In this document: piece by piece, positions 9,421 through 17,006 of the stretch
Layout: each line of letters opens with the position of its first letter
Numbering within the stretch: the stretch's first letter is position 1
NCBI GenBank assembly: GCA_021371875.1
Contig: JAJFVH010000157.1
Coordinates: 1 to 48,872, forward strand
From: Bacteroidales bacterium
GTDB lineage: Bacteria; Bacteroidota; Bacteroidia; Bacteroidales; Paludibacteraceae
Length of the DNA stretch: 48,872 bases
Direction: 5' to 3'
Program-made: the position numbers and the translations under genes
Notes under the pieces: generated by a model
Told to the model about the DNA's origin: nothing
The model's input: only the letters and a program-made list of their open reading frames with translations
Database searches by the model: none

Positions 9421-9491
9421 ATAGTTTTGATATTTAGTGCTTAAAAGCAAATACTATTTACAATATTAATGTACAATAACATACAATCATT

Positions 9492-10508
9492 ATGAAATCA
9501 CAAAAACAAACATTTTTCAACTTCCCCATGGAGAAGTTAGGGGGCTTCTTTCGGAGCTTTATCCTCTCGATGCTTATTATCAGCTTGTTTTCCTCATTTA
9601 AAGCGCCAAAGAATTCGCCTGTGGCTTTAAATGGTAAACTACAAGTGGTTGGCACGCAACTCTCGAACCAAAAAGGGGAAGCGCTTATGTTGCGCGGAGC
9701 AAGTTTCGGGTGGCACAATCTGTGGCCGCGTTTTTATAACAAGCAAGCAGTGGCCTGGCTGGCTACCGACTGGAAATGTAATGTGGTACGTGCTTCGATG
9801 GGCGTTGGTCTCGACGATTCCTACCTCGAAAATCCTGAATATGCTTTAAAATGCGTTACCAATGTTGTTGATGGAGCTATCAAACAAGGGATTTATGTAT
9901 TGATTGATTTTCACAGCCATAAGTTGCATACCGCCGAAGCCAAAACATTCTTCACCCAAATGGCAACGAAATATAAGGACGCTCCTAACGTGATTTACGA
10001 AATCTGGAACGAACCCGATTACTACACATGGCCTGAGGTGAAAGCTTATTCTGAAGAGTTAATTAAAACGATTCGCGCTATTGATCCCGACAATATTATT
10101 TTGGTCGGCTCTCCACATTGGGACCAGGACATCCATTTGGTAGCCGAAGATCCTATTTTGAACCAGACCAATATCATGTACACCATGCACTTCTACGCCG
10201 GTACACACAAACAATGGTTGCGCGACCGGACGGATGCTGCCATAGCCAAAGGAATCCCCATTTTCGTTTCGGAATGTGCCGGCATGGAAGCCACAGGCGA
10301 CGGCCCGGTGGACCAAGCGGAATGGAAAGCTTTTCTCGACTGGATGGAAGCCGGTAAAATCAGCTGGATCGTGTGGTCGGTATCCGATAAAAACGAAACC
10401 TGCTCAATGTTGCTCCCACGGGCTTCGGCAAAGGGAAACTGGACCGATGACCTGCTTAAAAGCTGGGGAAAAATAAGCCGGGAAAGTATCAGAAAATTGA
10501 ATAAGTAA
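9492..10508 (+). CDS. GH5 endo-beta-glycanase (glucanase/mannanase), exported
   Basis: A retaining endo-hydrolase, probably cutting the beta-1,4 backbone of glucomannan. The catalytic domain runs from about residue 48 (LQVVGTQLSNQKGEALMLRG) to the end. The acid/base Glu174 is in VIYEIWNEP and the nucleophile Glu261 in PIFVSECAG; DFHSH and HFYAGTH are typical GH5 strands. The ATDWKCNVVRASMGV pattern suggests subfamily 2, mostly endoglucanases. An N-terminal leader with hydrophobic stretch FILSMLIISLF suggests export. Residues 10-20 before it come from a palindromic repeat at 9519-9551. It is the last enzyme gene of the operon, about 300 bp before the AraC-type regulator. Glucanase versus mannanase specificity is not settled by sequence. 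Confidence 0.88.
   Translation: MKSQKQTFFNFPMEKLGGFFRSFILSMLIISLFSSFKAPKNSPVALNGKLQVVGTQLSNQKGEALMLRGASFGWHNLWPRFYNKQAVAWLATDWKCNVVRASMGVGLDDSYLENPEYALKCVTNVVDGAIKQGIYVLIDFHSHKLHTAEAKTFFTQMATKYKDAPNVIYEIWNEPDYYTWPEVKAYSEELIKTIRAIDPDNIILVGSPHWDQDIHLVAEDPILNQTNIMYTMHFYAGTHKQWLRDRTDAAIAKGIPIFVSECAGMEATGDGPVDQAEWKAFLDWMEAGKISWIVWSVSDKNETCSMLLPRASAKGNWTDDLLKSWGKISRESIRKLNK
9519..9551. repeat. Palindromic repeat inside the GH5 leader sequence
   Basis: CTTCCCCATGGAGAAG is a near palindrome and is followed by TTAGGGGGCTTCTT, the layout of the other repeat copies. It is more diverged than those at 2690 and 6932. It is in frame and encodes NFPMEKLGGFF. Confidence 0.6.
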
Positions 10509-10808
10509 ATTGACAAAACAAGTTGGGTAAAATAACCTGGGGCATATTGGCTTTACATTTTATATAATCAACACAATAATATGTAAATACACATTGAAAG
10601 GATAAATCCGTCTGACTGCCTGAAACGGTCGGACGGGCTACCGCAGGCAACAATAATTTACAAGTAAAAGTTAATGCGTTTATTGATTAACTCAACCAAC
10701 TTAATTCACTTATTCTGTCCAGTTTACTCAATCATTCCGATTAACCCGATCATATTTGCATATTCAACCAATTATTTGTAAACTTGCGCTGTTAAACTTA
10801 TACTCCTT
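10509..10808. other. 300-bp gap between GH5 and the AraC-type gene
   Basis: AT-rich and without a credible ORF. The one structure seen is an imperfect inverted repeat at about 10607-10637 (CCGTCTGAC facing GTCGGACGG), which could be a weak terminator for the operon. No convincing TAnnTTTG promoter was found in front of the regulator. Confidence 0.5.
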
Positions 10809-11705
10809 ATGTCTATGCTTCTACAATTTCCCAATGTTTTTCGTGAAGTAACGCAACTTTCTTCTGAAGATTGTTTTGTTTTGGTAAGCCGCACTAAATC
10901 GGAGTTTACCTATCCGATACACATCCATCCTGAATACGAACTTAATTTTATCGAGAATGCTAAAGGTGCGCAACGGGTAATTGGCGATTCGATGGAAGAG
11001 ATTGATGATCTTGAACTTTGCCTGGTAGGCAGCGAAAGCCTGAGTCATGCATGGATGAACCATAATTGCGTATCGAGTGAAATCCATGAAATAACCATTC
11101 ATTTTCATAAAGCTATTTTCCTCGAAAGTTTGTTGAACAAACGCCAATTCCGTTCGATGGCTGTAATGCTCGAAAATGCTAAAAGAGGCATCGTTTTCTC
11201 GCGTCCTGTCATCGAAAAAGTAAAAGATAAATTGAACTCGCTTATCAACAAAGAAAATGGTTTTTATTCGGTCATCGATTTATTAACCATACTATACGAA
11301 CTTTCGGTTGATGAAAACTCGAGAATACTCTGTACAAGCACTTTCGTTAACCAGGATGATTCTTCCGAGAGCCGGCGCATTCAGAAAGTAATCAACTACC
11401 TGCACTCAAATTACCAGAATGAAATTCATTTGAGTGATGTGGCTAATTACGTCAATATGTCCGAAGTTTCGTTCAGCCGGTTTATGAAAAAGCGCACAGG
11501 CAAAAATTATATCGAATATCTGAACGATTTAAGGCTTGGCATCGCATCCCGTTATCTGGTCGACACCAACAAAACAATTGCCGAAATCAGTTATGAATGC
11601 GGTTTTAATAATTTATCCAATTTTAATCGGATATTCAAAAAACGCAAAGGCTATACCCCGAAAGAGTTTCGCGAAAATTATTCAAAAATGAGGATATTGA
11701 TTTAG
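10809..11705 (+). CDS. AraC-family transcriptional regulator
   Basis: Likely regulator of the upstream mannan operon. The 298-residue protein has an N-terminal cupin-like sensing half (HIHPEYELNFIENAKGAQRVIGD, about residues 35-60) and a C-terminal pair of helix-turn-helix motifs from about residue 195. The second contains the family signature TIAEISYECGFNNLSNFNRIFKKRKGYTPKEFRE. There is no membrane segment or signal peptide, so this is a soluble, cytoplasmic sugar-responsive type rather than an HTCS. It lies 300 bp downstream on the same strand and may have its own promoter. Its link to mannan is inferred from position; a related regulator near mannan genes is usual in Bacteroidota. Confidence 0.9.
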   Translation: MSMLLQFPNVFREVTQLSSEDCFVLVSRTKSEFTYPIHIHPEYELNFIENAKGAQRVIGDSMEEIDDLELCLVGSESLSHAWMNHNCVSSEIHEITIHFHKAIFLESLLNKRQFRSMAVMLENAKRGIVFSRPVIEKVKDKLNSLINKENGFYSVIDLLTILYELSVDENSRILCTSTFVNQDDSSESRRIQKVINYLHSNYQNEIHLSDVANYVNMSEVSFSRFMKKRTGKNYIEYLNDLRLGIASRYLVDTNKTIAEISYECGFNNLSNFNRIFKKRKGYTPKEFRENYSKMRILI

Positions 11706-11821
11706 GTCAATTCTTTGATTTTGGGTTAACATTTTTGTCTTAAAATCGGTTTACAATCAAAAAGATTATTAAGCCGGTAAAAAAGCTTAATCAATTAAAC
11801 CGCAAATCATTTCTTTTGATT

Positions 11822-11829
11822 TAACTTTG
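11822..11829 (+). promoter_or_regulatory. Candidate -7 promoter element (TAACTTTG)
   Basis: Fits the Bacteroidota TAnnTTTG consensus and lies 28 bases before the ATG at 11858, giving a leader of about 20 bases. No clear -33 box was seen. Confidence 0.5.
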
Positions 11830-11857
11830 TGGAGTCATCCCGAAAATTTTCATCCTT

Positions 11858-12601
11858 ATGAAAACCCGACTCACACTGGCCTTGTGTTTAATCATCGTTT
11901 TGGTTCTGCATGCCCAAAACAATTCGGAAATTGGCAGCAACCCACTGGCGTTCGATAAAAAATGGATCTTCAGCCAGGATTCGGTTTCGCCACGCATCTT
12001 TATGCCGGATTCTATTCCACGACCCACGTTAGCGGATATCAAACTCTCCACAGGCATCGACTTTGGCAAACCCCTGTTCAAGTCCGACATTATCAACCTC
12101 AAAATACCCCGGTTTGCACCCGTTTATGATTATTCTGCCAATATTTACAGTACTATTCCTATAAATTCCCAAAGCTGGCTTTCGACCACTCGCATCAACT
12201 CAAATTATATTGGTTTGGGAGGGTTGTCAAGTGCGGGAATGCAATACAATTTGCACATCAACGATTTTATGACTTACTCAGGTGGAGTAACGCTTTCTAA
12301 ATTCAACATCTACAACAACTTCAACAACAACATTAACCTGAACAGTAATTTCCGCTTCCAGATATCCGACCGGATATACGTTAATGTTTTCGGCAATTAT
12401 TCGTCGCCCGGCGATCAAAATACAAAATTATTCAGGTCATTGGACTCTTCAATGTTTCCACAGACGAATTATGGCGGTTCGTTCGAGTTTAAAGTTACCG
12501 ACAAATGGGGCATTATAACCGGAGCCGAACGCGAGTTTGATCCGTTCAGAGGGAAATGGATTACGCGGCCGTTTATTTTGCCGGTGTTTTACGGGCATTG
12601 A
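11858..12601 (+). CDS. Secreted protein of unknown function, possible beta-barrel
   Basis: I do not recognise this family. The 247-residue product has a clear signal peptide (MKTRLTLALCLIIVLVLHAQ). From about residue 105 it shows alternating short strands (YIGLGGLSSAGMQYNLHIND, MTYSGGVTLSKFNIYNNFNN, INLNSNFRFQISDRIYVNVFGNYSS) that resemble the hairpins of a small outer-membrane beta-barrel, and a Gly/Arg-rich end (RPFILPVFYGH). The middle mentions no catalytic motif. It has its own promoter-like element, points toward the UPF0104 gene with a 38-bp convergent gap, and has no obvious functional link to the regulator before it. Confidence 0.7.
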   Translation: MKTRLTLALCLIIVLVLHAQNNSEIGSNPLAFDKKWIFSQDSVSPRIFMPDSIPRPTLADIKLSTGIDFGKPLFKSDIINLKIPRFAPVYDYSANIYSTIPINSQSWLSTTRINSNYIGLGGLSSAGMQYNLHINDFMTYSGGVTLSKFNIYNNFNNNINLNSNFRFQISDRIYVNVFGNYSSPGDQNTKLFRSLDSSMFPQTNYGGSFEFKVTDKWGIITGAEREFDPFRGKWITRPFILPVFYGH

Positions 12602-12639
12602 TGTAAGTCATTCAAAACCTGACAAGAGCGATTGTTTGT

Positions 12640-13623
12640 TTACACCTGCTTTTTCGTTGCAATTACTGATCCGGCCATCATAGGAATTGCATAGTTTACA
12701 AACCATACTCCTACTCCTGCCAAAGCGATCCCTGCAACATCGGTCGAAAAACTATTGATAAAAAACACTGCATACGAACCTCGTATAGCCACTTCCGAAA
12801 ATGAAAATGATGGCGTTAACGTTACGAGTAAATAGCTGGAAGGTATCGAAATGGCTGCTTCCCAAGGTTGTAATTGAACTCCGAGAAAAAGCAGTATAAA
12901 ATAAAACTGCATCGCAAAAACTATGTAACGGATTAATGCTACCACAAGTATAAGCAATAAATCAGGAAACCGGAAAACCGATAAACAGGCAGTAAATGGG
13001 GATATTCGGGTGGAAAATTTTGCGCTGCCCAATTTACGACTGATGATTGGTAAAGTAAAATAAAGAGTTAGAAAAAATAGCATACTTAAAATAGCAAATT
13101 CCAAATAATGGGTATTTTCAGTATTCAAAAGATTGTTTTTGTATCTCCAAAAAATTACTATGGCAGGCAAACCGAATATAATCGTCGCCAGATTCTGTGT
13201 CAGGCTGTTCACAATACTTAAAGTTACGCCGGGTTTACGTTTTTCCGCATCTATAAACGCGACACGACCAACCAATTCGCCTACGCGGTTGGGGGTAAAA
13301 AATCCGGTATAAATGCCCGATAAAATCGATTTAAGAGAAGTGAGAATATCAATTTTTTGAATTTTAGAAACGAATAACTTCCATTTCAAAGCCTCTAATA
13401 ACAAATTAACCGGTATCAATATCAGCGTTATAACCAACCACCAGAGTTGAGAGCCTGACATCTGTTTCCAATGCGTGGCAAGTTCATCGTACTGATCGAA
13501 GGTTATGAGTTTATAAGCCAGATATGAATATGATACAATCAATATCAACCATTTAAGCACATTCACCCAATTTTTTAAAGGGGATTTTTTCCATTCTGGC
13601 GATAGTTGAGCTGTTTGATCCAT
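12640..13623 (-). CDS. UPF0104 / LPG-synthase transmembrane-region family protein
   Basis: A polytopic inner-membrane protein of about 327 residues with seven to eight hydrophobic helices. It matches the flippase-like transmembrane domain shared with the lysylphosphatidylglycerol synthase MprF but lacks that enzyme's C-terminal synthase domain. Visible features are LLLEALKWKLF, the conserved SGIYTGFFTPNRVGELVGRV loop and SFSFSEVAIRGSYAVFF near the C terminus, equivalent to the family's P-S-G-x-G-x-x-E region. It lies 36 bases after the GtrA-like gene on the same strand, so the two are probably co-transcribed; both belong to families associated with moving lipid-linked molecules across the membrane. 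The actual substrate is unknown. Confidence 0.82.
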   Translation of the reverse strand: MDQTAQLSPEWKKSPLKNWVNVLKWLILIVSYSYLAYKLITFDQYDELATHWKQMSGSQLWWLVITLILIPVNLLLEALKWKLFVSKIQKIDILTSLKSILSGIYTGFFTPNRVGELVGRVAFIDAEKRKPGVTLSIVNSLTQNLATIIFGLPAIVIFWRYKNNLLNTENTHYLEFAILSMLFFLTLYFTLPIISRKLGSAKFSTRISPFTACLSVFRFPDLLLILVVALIRYIVFAMQFYFILLFLGVQLQPWEAAISIPSSYLLVTLTPSFSFSEVAIRGSYAVFFINSFSTDVAGIALAGVGVWFVNYAIPMMAGSVIATKKQV

Positions 13624-13659
13624 TTGCTTGCAAATATTCGTTGTACACTTTCAATCCTT

Positions 13660-14166
13660 TCAGAGTTTTGGGGTAACAACTTTTTTAAAGGTGAATTTTT
13701 TTTGCGAAAAATAGCTGAACATGGTCGTAAAAATGGTAACGATCATTTTCGATGGCGTGGGGAAAACGTGCAGAAAATCGACCAGCAGCTTCAGTCCTAT
13801 ATAATTGAGCAACAAATTGGCAATCACTACGCTGAGATAACGCACAATCTGAACACGTCCACGAAGTTCGGACGAAGTGAAGGTTACGTATTTTTGCAAT
13901 AAAAAGCCGCTTATGAAAGTAATCGGGAAAACCAATACCATGGCTGCGATGTGCGAACTCAGGGTTACAAAACCCAAATGCAACATTTGCTTCTCGAGTA
14001 TAAAATGGAAGGTGATAAAATAAAGCACCCAATCGAAAGCCATATTGGCTGCGCCGGTTACTCCGTAACGAAAAAACTGTAAGGTCACGTACTTACGAAA
14101 CGGAGGATAGAAAAAATCGACCATAACCGTTATCCAGCCGCCAATAATTTCGAATAATTTTTTCAT
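13660..14166 (-). CDS. GtrA-like membrane protein
   Basis: A 168-residue protein with four predicted membrane helices arranged as in the GtrA family, whose members are thought to flip undecaprenyl-phosphate-linked sugars or otherwise serve cell-surface polysaccharide synthesis. The QFFRYGVTGAANMAFDWVLYF segment at about residues 30-50 is the standard opening helix, and the C-terminal FSYFSQKKFTFKK matches the family's end motif. It is the first gene of a two-gene minus-strand unit with the UPF0104 protein and is divergent from rsmA. No glycosyltransferase partner is visible nearby. Confidence 0.85.
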   Translation of the reverse strand: MKKLFEIIGGWITVMVDFFYPPFRKYVTLQFFRYGVTGAANMAFDWVLYFITFHFILEKQMLHLGFVTLSSHIAAMVLVFPITFISGFLLQKYVTFTSSELRGRVQIVRYLSVVIANLLLNYIGLKLLVDFLHVFPTPSKMIVTIFTTMFSYFSQKKFTFKKVVTPKL

Positions 14167-14321
14167 TTATGTCTCGCAAAGGCACTAAAACGCCAAATTA
14201 ATATTTTTAATTTATTTACTCCTGTCCGTTTTTAGTTCGTTTTTTTCTCGGCGACTTGGCATTTTAACGTGAGCTTTATTTTTTTGTTGCCGCCAAAGTA
14301 GGATAATCGAACAAAAATACG

Positions 14322-14329
14322 TACTTTTG
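14322..14329 (+). promoter_or_regulatory. Candidate -7 promoter element (TACTTTTG) for rsmA
   Basis: Fits TAnnTTTG in the 292-bp divergent gap between the GtrA-like gene and rsmA, leaving a leader of about 120 bases. The rest of that gap is AT-rich and shows no gene. Confidence 0.4.
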
Positions 14330-14458
14330 TGCACTCAATTGTGTAAGTTTTATTCTCTGCAAAGATAATATAACTAAACTTACATTCAACAGATTTAGAT
14401 TATTTCATTTTACATTATTTCATTTTAGGAATTTTTATGCCCGACGACTATCATAGTT

Positions 14459-15241
14459 ATGACTCAAGTACGTGCCAAAAAACACTTGGGACAGCACTTC
14501 CTCAAAGATTTGGAAGTAGCGCGTCGTATAGCTGCGAGCTTACCGCTCGACGGGCGAACCCCTGTACTTGAAATCGGTCCCGGTACCGGCATTCTTACCC
14601 AATTTCTCCTTCAAAACCCCGATATAGAGCTTACGGCTGTCGAACTCGATGGTGAGTCCGTTCAATATCTCAATAAAAACTATCCGCAACTTAAAGTTAT
14701 CGAAGCCGATTTTCTGAAAATGGATTTAAAATCTCTTTTCCAGGATAAATTTTTTATAATCGGCAATTTTCCTTATAATATTTCGAGCCAAATTTTTTTT
14801 AAAATGCTCGACAACAAGGAATCCATTCCCTGTCTGGTAGGCATGATACAAAAAGAAGTAGCCGAACGGATGGCGGCTAATGCCGGAAGTAAAACTTATG
14901 GGATTTTGAGCGTATTGATACAGGCTTATTACTCTATCGATTATCTTTTCACAGTGCACGAGCATGTTTTTGACCCTCCGCCGAAGGTCAAATCGGCTGT
15001 TATTCGCCTTACCCGTAATGATGTTTCGAAAATCGACTGCAACGAGCAGCTCTTCAAAACGGTGGTGAAAACAGCCTTCAATCAACGTCGTAAACAAATG
15101 CGCAATTCCCTTAAACCATTGGTGCCGAAAGAGAACCCAATGTTTGCCGATCCATTATTTGATAAACGTCCCGAACAATTGGATGTTGCCGCATTTATCG
15201 ACTTAACCAACAGGGTAGAGAAAGCTTTGCAAGAAAGCTGA
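14459..15241 (+). CDS. rsmA: 16S rRNA (adenine1518/1519-N6)-dimethyltransferase
   Basis: Dimethylates two adjacent adenosines in the 3' hairpin of 16S rRNA during small-subunit maturation, using S-adenosylmethionine. The 260-residue length is normal. Visible motifs are VRAKKHLGQHFL at the N terminus, the SAM-binding VLEIGPGTGILT (residues about 36-47), the acidic VELD and EADF turns, and the catalytic NFPYNIS at about residues 103-109. The C-terminal region with VKTAFNQRRKQMRNSLK is family-typical. The corA gene follows after 152 bp on the same strand. Confidence 0.97.
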   Translation: MTQVRAKKHLGQHFLKDLEVARRIAASLPLDGRTPVLEIGPGTGILTQFLLQNPDIELTAVELDGESVQYLNKNYPQLKVIEADFLKMDLKSLFQDKFFIIGNFPYNISSQIFFKMLDNKESIPCLVGMIQKEVAERMAANAGSKTYGILSVLIQAYYSIDYLFTVHEHVFDPPPKVKSAVIRLTRNDVSKIDCNEQLFKTVVKTAFNQRRKQMRNSLKPLVPKENPMFADPLFDKRPEQLDVAAFIDLTNRVEKALQES

Positions 15242-15393
15242 AAAAACTGTTGTGTTAGACCCTGAGAGTTTAAACTCACGTTAAAAAACCTTTAAGAACT
15301 TTTACCCCGGAATAAGTTCTTGCGATTGGAACAAAAAACGGCTCGTGATGAACCCATCTGCCAATCGGAAAACAACAGAAAGGAAACAAAAAC

Positions 15394-16341
15394 ATGTCCG
15401 AATTAAGATTGTTTTACCACGAAGATGGTAAACTTAAAATATCGAAAAATCTTGATACTTTGAAAAAAGTCGATCTGAAGGATCTCATCTGGATTGACTT
15501 AAACGATGTGCCCGACGCCATCGAAACCGAATTGGAACAATTCCTGAAAATTTACATCCAGGAAGATGAAGAAATTGAAGAAATCGAAATGAGTTCGCGC
15601 TACATGCAAACCGACGACAGCATTGTGGCTAACTCCAACTTTTTACTCGATAATTATACGCTCGAACCGGTCTCGTTTATTCTGAAAAACGGCATTCTGG
15701 TATCGGTGCGGAACACTGAATTAAAATCGTTCAACGAAACGGTAAAGAAAATTTACGCCAACACCAAGAATTTCCCGAGCGGATACCACGTGTTGGTTAC
15801 CTTGCTCGAAACCAGGGTTGAGTATGATGCGGATATGATAGAGGAAGTTACCGATCAGATTACAGGATTAAGTAAAACCTTGAATACCGAAGATGATCTG
15901 GATCAGGATATTTTGATTCGTATCAAGGATTTGCAGGAAAAGGTAATGATCATCCGGCAAAACATCATGGATAAACAACGGGTGGTGTCGAATATGTTGA
16001 AATGTGATTTTTTCCCGGGCGACTTGCTTCCCCGTTTAACAATGATTATCAAGGATATCAATTCGCTTTTTGAATACACGCGTTTCGGTTTCGACCGATT
16101 GGATTACCTCCAGGATACTTTCCTCGGGTTGGTAAATTTGCAACAGAATAAAATCATCAAGATATTTACTGTGGTTTCGGTAATTTTCACGCCACCCATG
16201 CTTATCGCCAGTATGTATGGCATGAACTTTAAGTTTATGCCCGAACTCAACTGGCAATTCGGTTACCCATTCTCCATAGGACTTATGGTGCTTTTTTCGG
16301 GCGGAGTTTTGATTTATTTCAGGAGAAAGAAATGGCTGTGA
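15394..16341 (+). CDS. corA: CorA-family magnesium/metal ion transporter
   Basis: A homopentameric inner-membrane channel for Mg2+ (possibly Co2+ or Ni2+). The 315 residues comprise an N-terminal cytoplasmic domain with acidic, charged helices (EDEEIEEIEMSSRYMQ), a long coiled-coil-like helix, and two C-terminal membrane helices. The signature SMYGMNF motif closes the first helix, followed by MPELNW and the second helix ending in a basic tail (YFRRKKWL). It follows rsmA by 152 bp, and a perfect 18-bp terminator lies after its stop codon. Confidence 0.95.
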   Translation: MSELRLFYHEDGKLKISKNLDTLKKVDLKDLIWIDLNDVPDAIETELEQFLKIYIQEDEEIEEIEMSSRYMQTDDSIVANSNFLLDNYTLEPVSFILKNGILVSVRNTELKSFNETVKKIYANTKNFPSGYHVLVTLLETRVEYDADMIEEVTDQITGLSKTLNTEDDLDQDILIRIKDLQEKVMIIRQNIMDKQRVVSNMLKCDFFPGDLLPRLTMIIKDINSLFEYTRFGFDRLDYLQDTFLGLVNLQQNKIIKIFTVVSVIFTPPMLIASMYGMNFKFMPELNWQFGYPFSIGLMVLFSGGVLIYFRRKKWL

Positions 16342-16359
16342 GCAATTGATACAATGACA

Positions 16360-16405
16360 CACTAAAAAAGCGATTGGAACTCTAAACCCAATCGCTTTTT
16401 TAGTG
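16360..16405 (+). terminator. Intrinsic terminator after corA
   Basis: A perfect 18-bp stem (16360-16377 with 16388-16405) around a 10-base loop. It contains CGATTGG/CCAATCG and A6/T6 runs, so it could act on both strands. Confidence 0.8.
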
Positions 16406-16854
16406 AAGCCGTCCCGCCTTATTTGAAAAATGATTCTAATTCGGATCACGCGAACCAACGGTCAACGACCAAAGGGAGTTAATTTTAAACCCGACAGACG
16501 GTTTAAAGCCCATCCGGTTTGTTTTTTTCTTCAGTCACCCTGAAGACCCATCTTCAGCTACCCTGAACAGAGGTGCTCAGACAGGCTGAGCACCCCTGTT
16601 CAGACAGGCTGAGCACCTCCGTTCAGGGTAGATAAAGATTATTTTAAAGCGAATTCGATATAAGCAAGCAAACATTATTTTCATAACCGAATGAATATCA
16701 CGGTGCGCTGCACCTTCTTGCTGTTTATCTAAAACTTAACTACAAATAGTATGGTGCGTTGCACCTATCTAAAGCCACAGATGGAACATTCCGGCTTGAC
16801 GGAAGTGGCGAATTCTATTTGTTGATTTGTGTTTTTCAGTAACCCCTAATTAAC
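16406..16854. repeat. Gene-free stretch with palindromic repeats
   Basis: No credible gene. At 16558-16631 lies a nested palindrome: 23-base arms (CTACCCTGAACAGAGGTGCT... and its complement, one mismatch) enclose an inner copy of CTGAGCACC..GTTCAGACAGG. Two short perfect or near-perfect palindromes, GGTGCGCTGCACC (16702-16714) and GGTGCGTTGCACC (16753-16765), lie further on. These look like intergenic repeat sequences rather than regulatory sites. Confidence 0.65.
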
Positions 16855-16995
16855 TTAAAAACCGCAAGACCCGAATAAAATCTGCAAAAACGGATGCAAA
16901 ACAACAATTAATGCTCCTACTGCTCCGTTAGAAACGACATTATTAAAAGTTAAAACTACTTCAGTATCTATCCCAAAGACATAATTATGATTCAT
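16855..16995 (-). CDS. Possible small hydrophobic peptide (46 aa)
   Basis: An ATG-started ORF beginning 11 bases after the PepSY stop codon on the same strand. The product has one hydrophobic stretch (GALIVVLHPFLQILFG) that could span a membrane and a single Cys near the end. I do not recognise it. Position in a metal-uptake transcript makes it worth noting, but a random ORF of this size is quite possible. Confidence 0.3.
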   Translation of the reverse strand: MNHNYVFGIDTEVVLTFNNVVSNGAVGALIVVLHPFLQILFGSCGF

Positions 16996-17006
16996 TTGCT
17001 TTGTTT

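Noticed and set aside
13606-13902. 98-codon plus-strand ORF
   Set aside because: Opposite-strand shadow of the GtrA-like gene and the gap after it; no features of its own.
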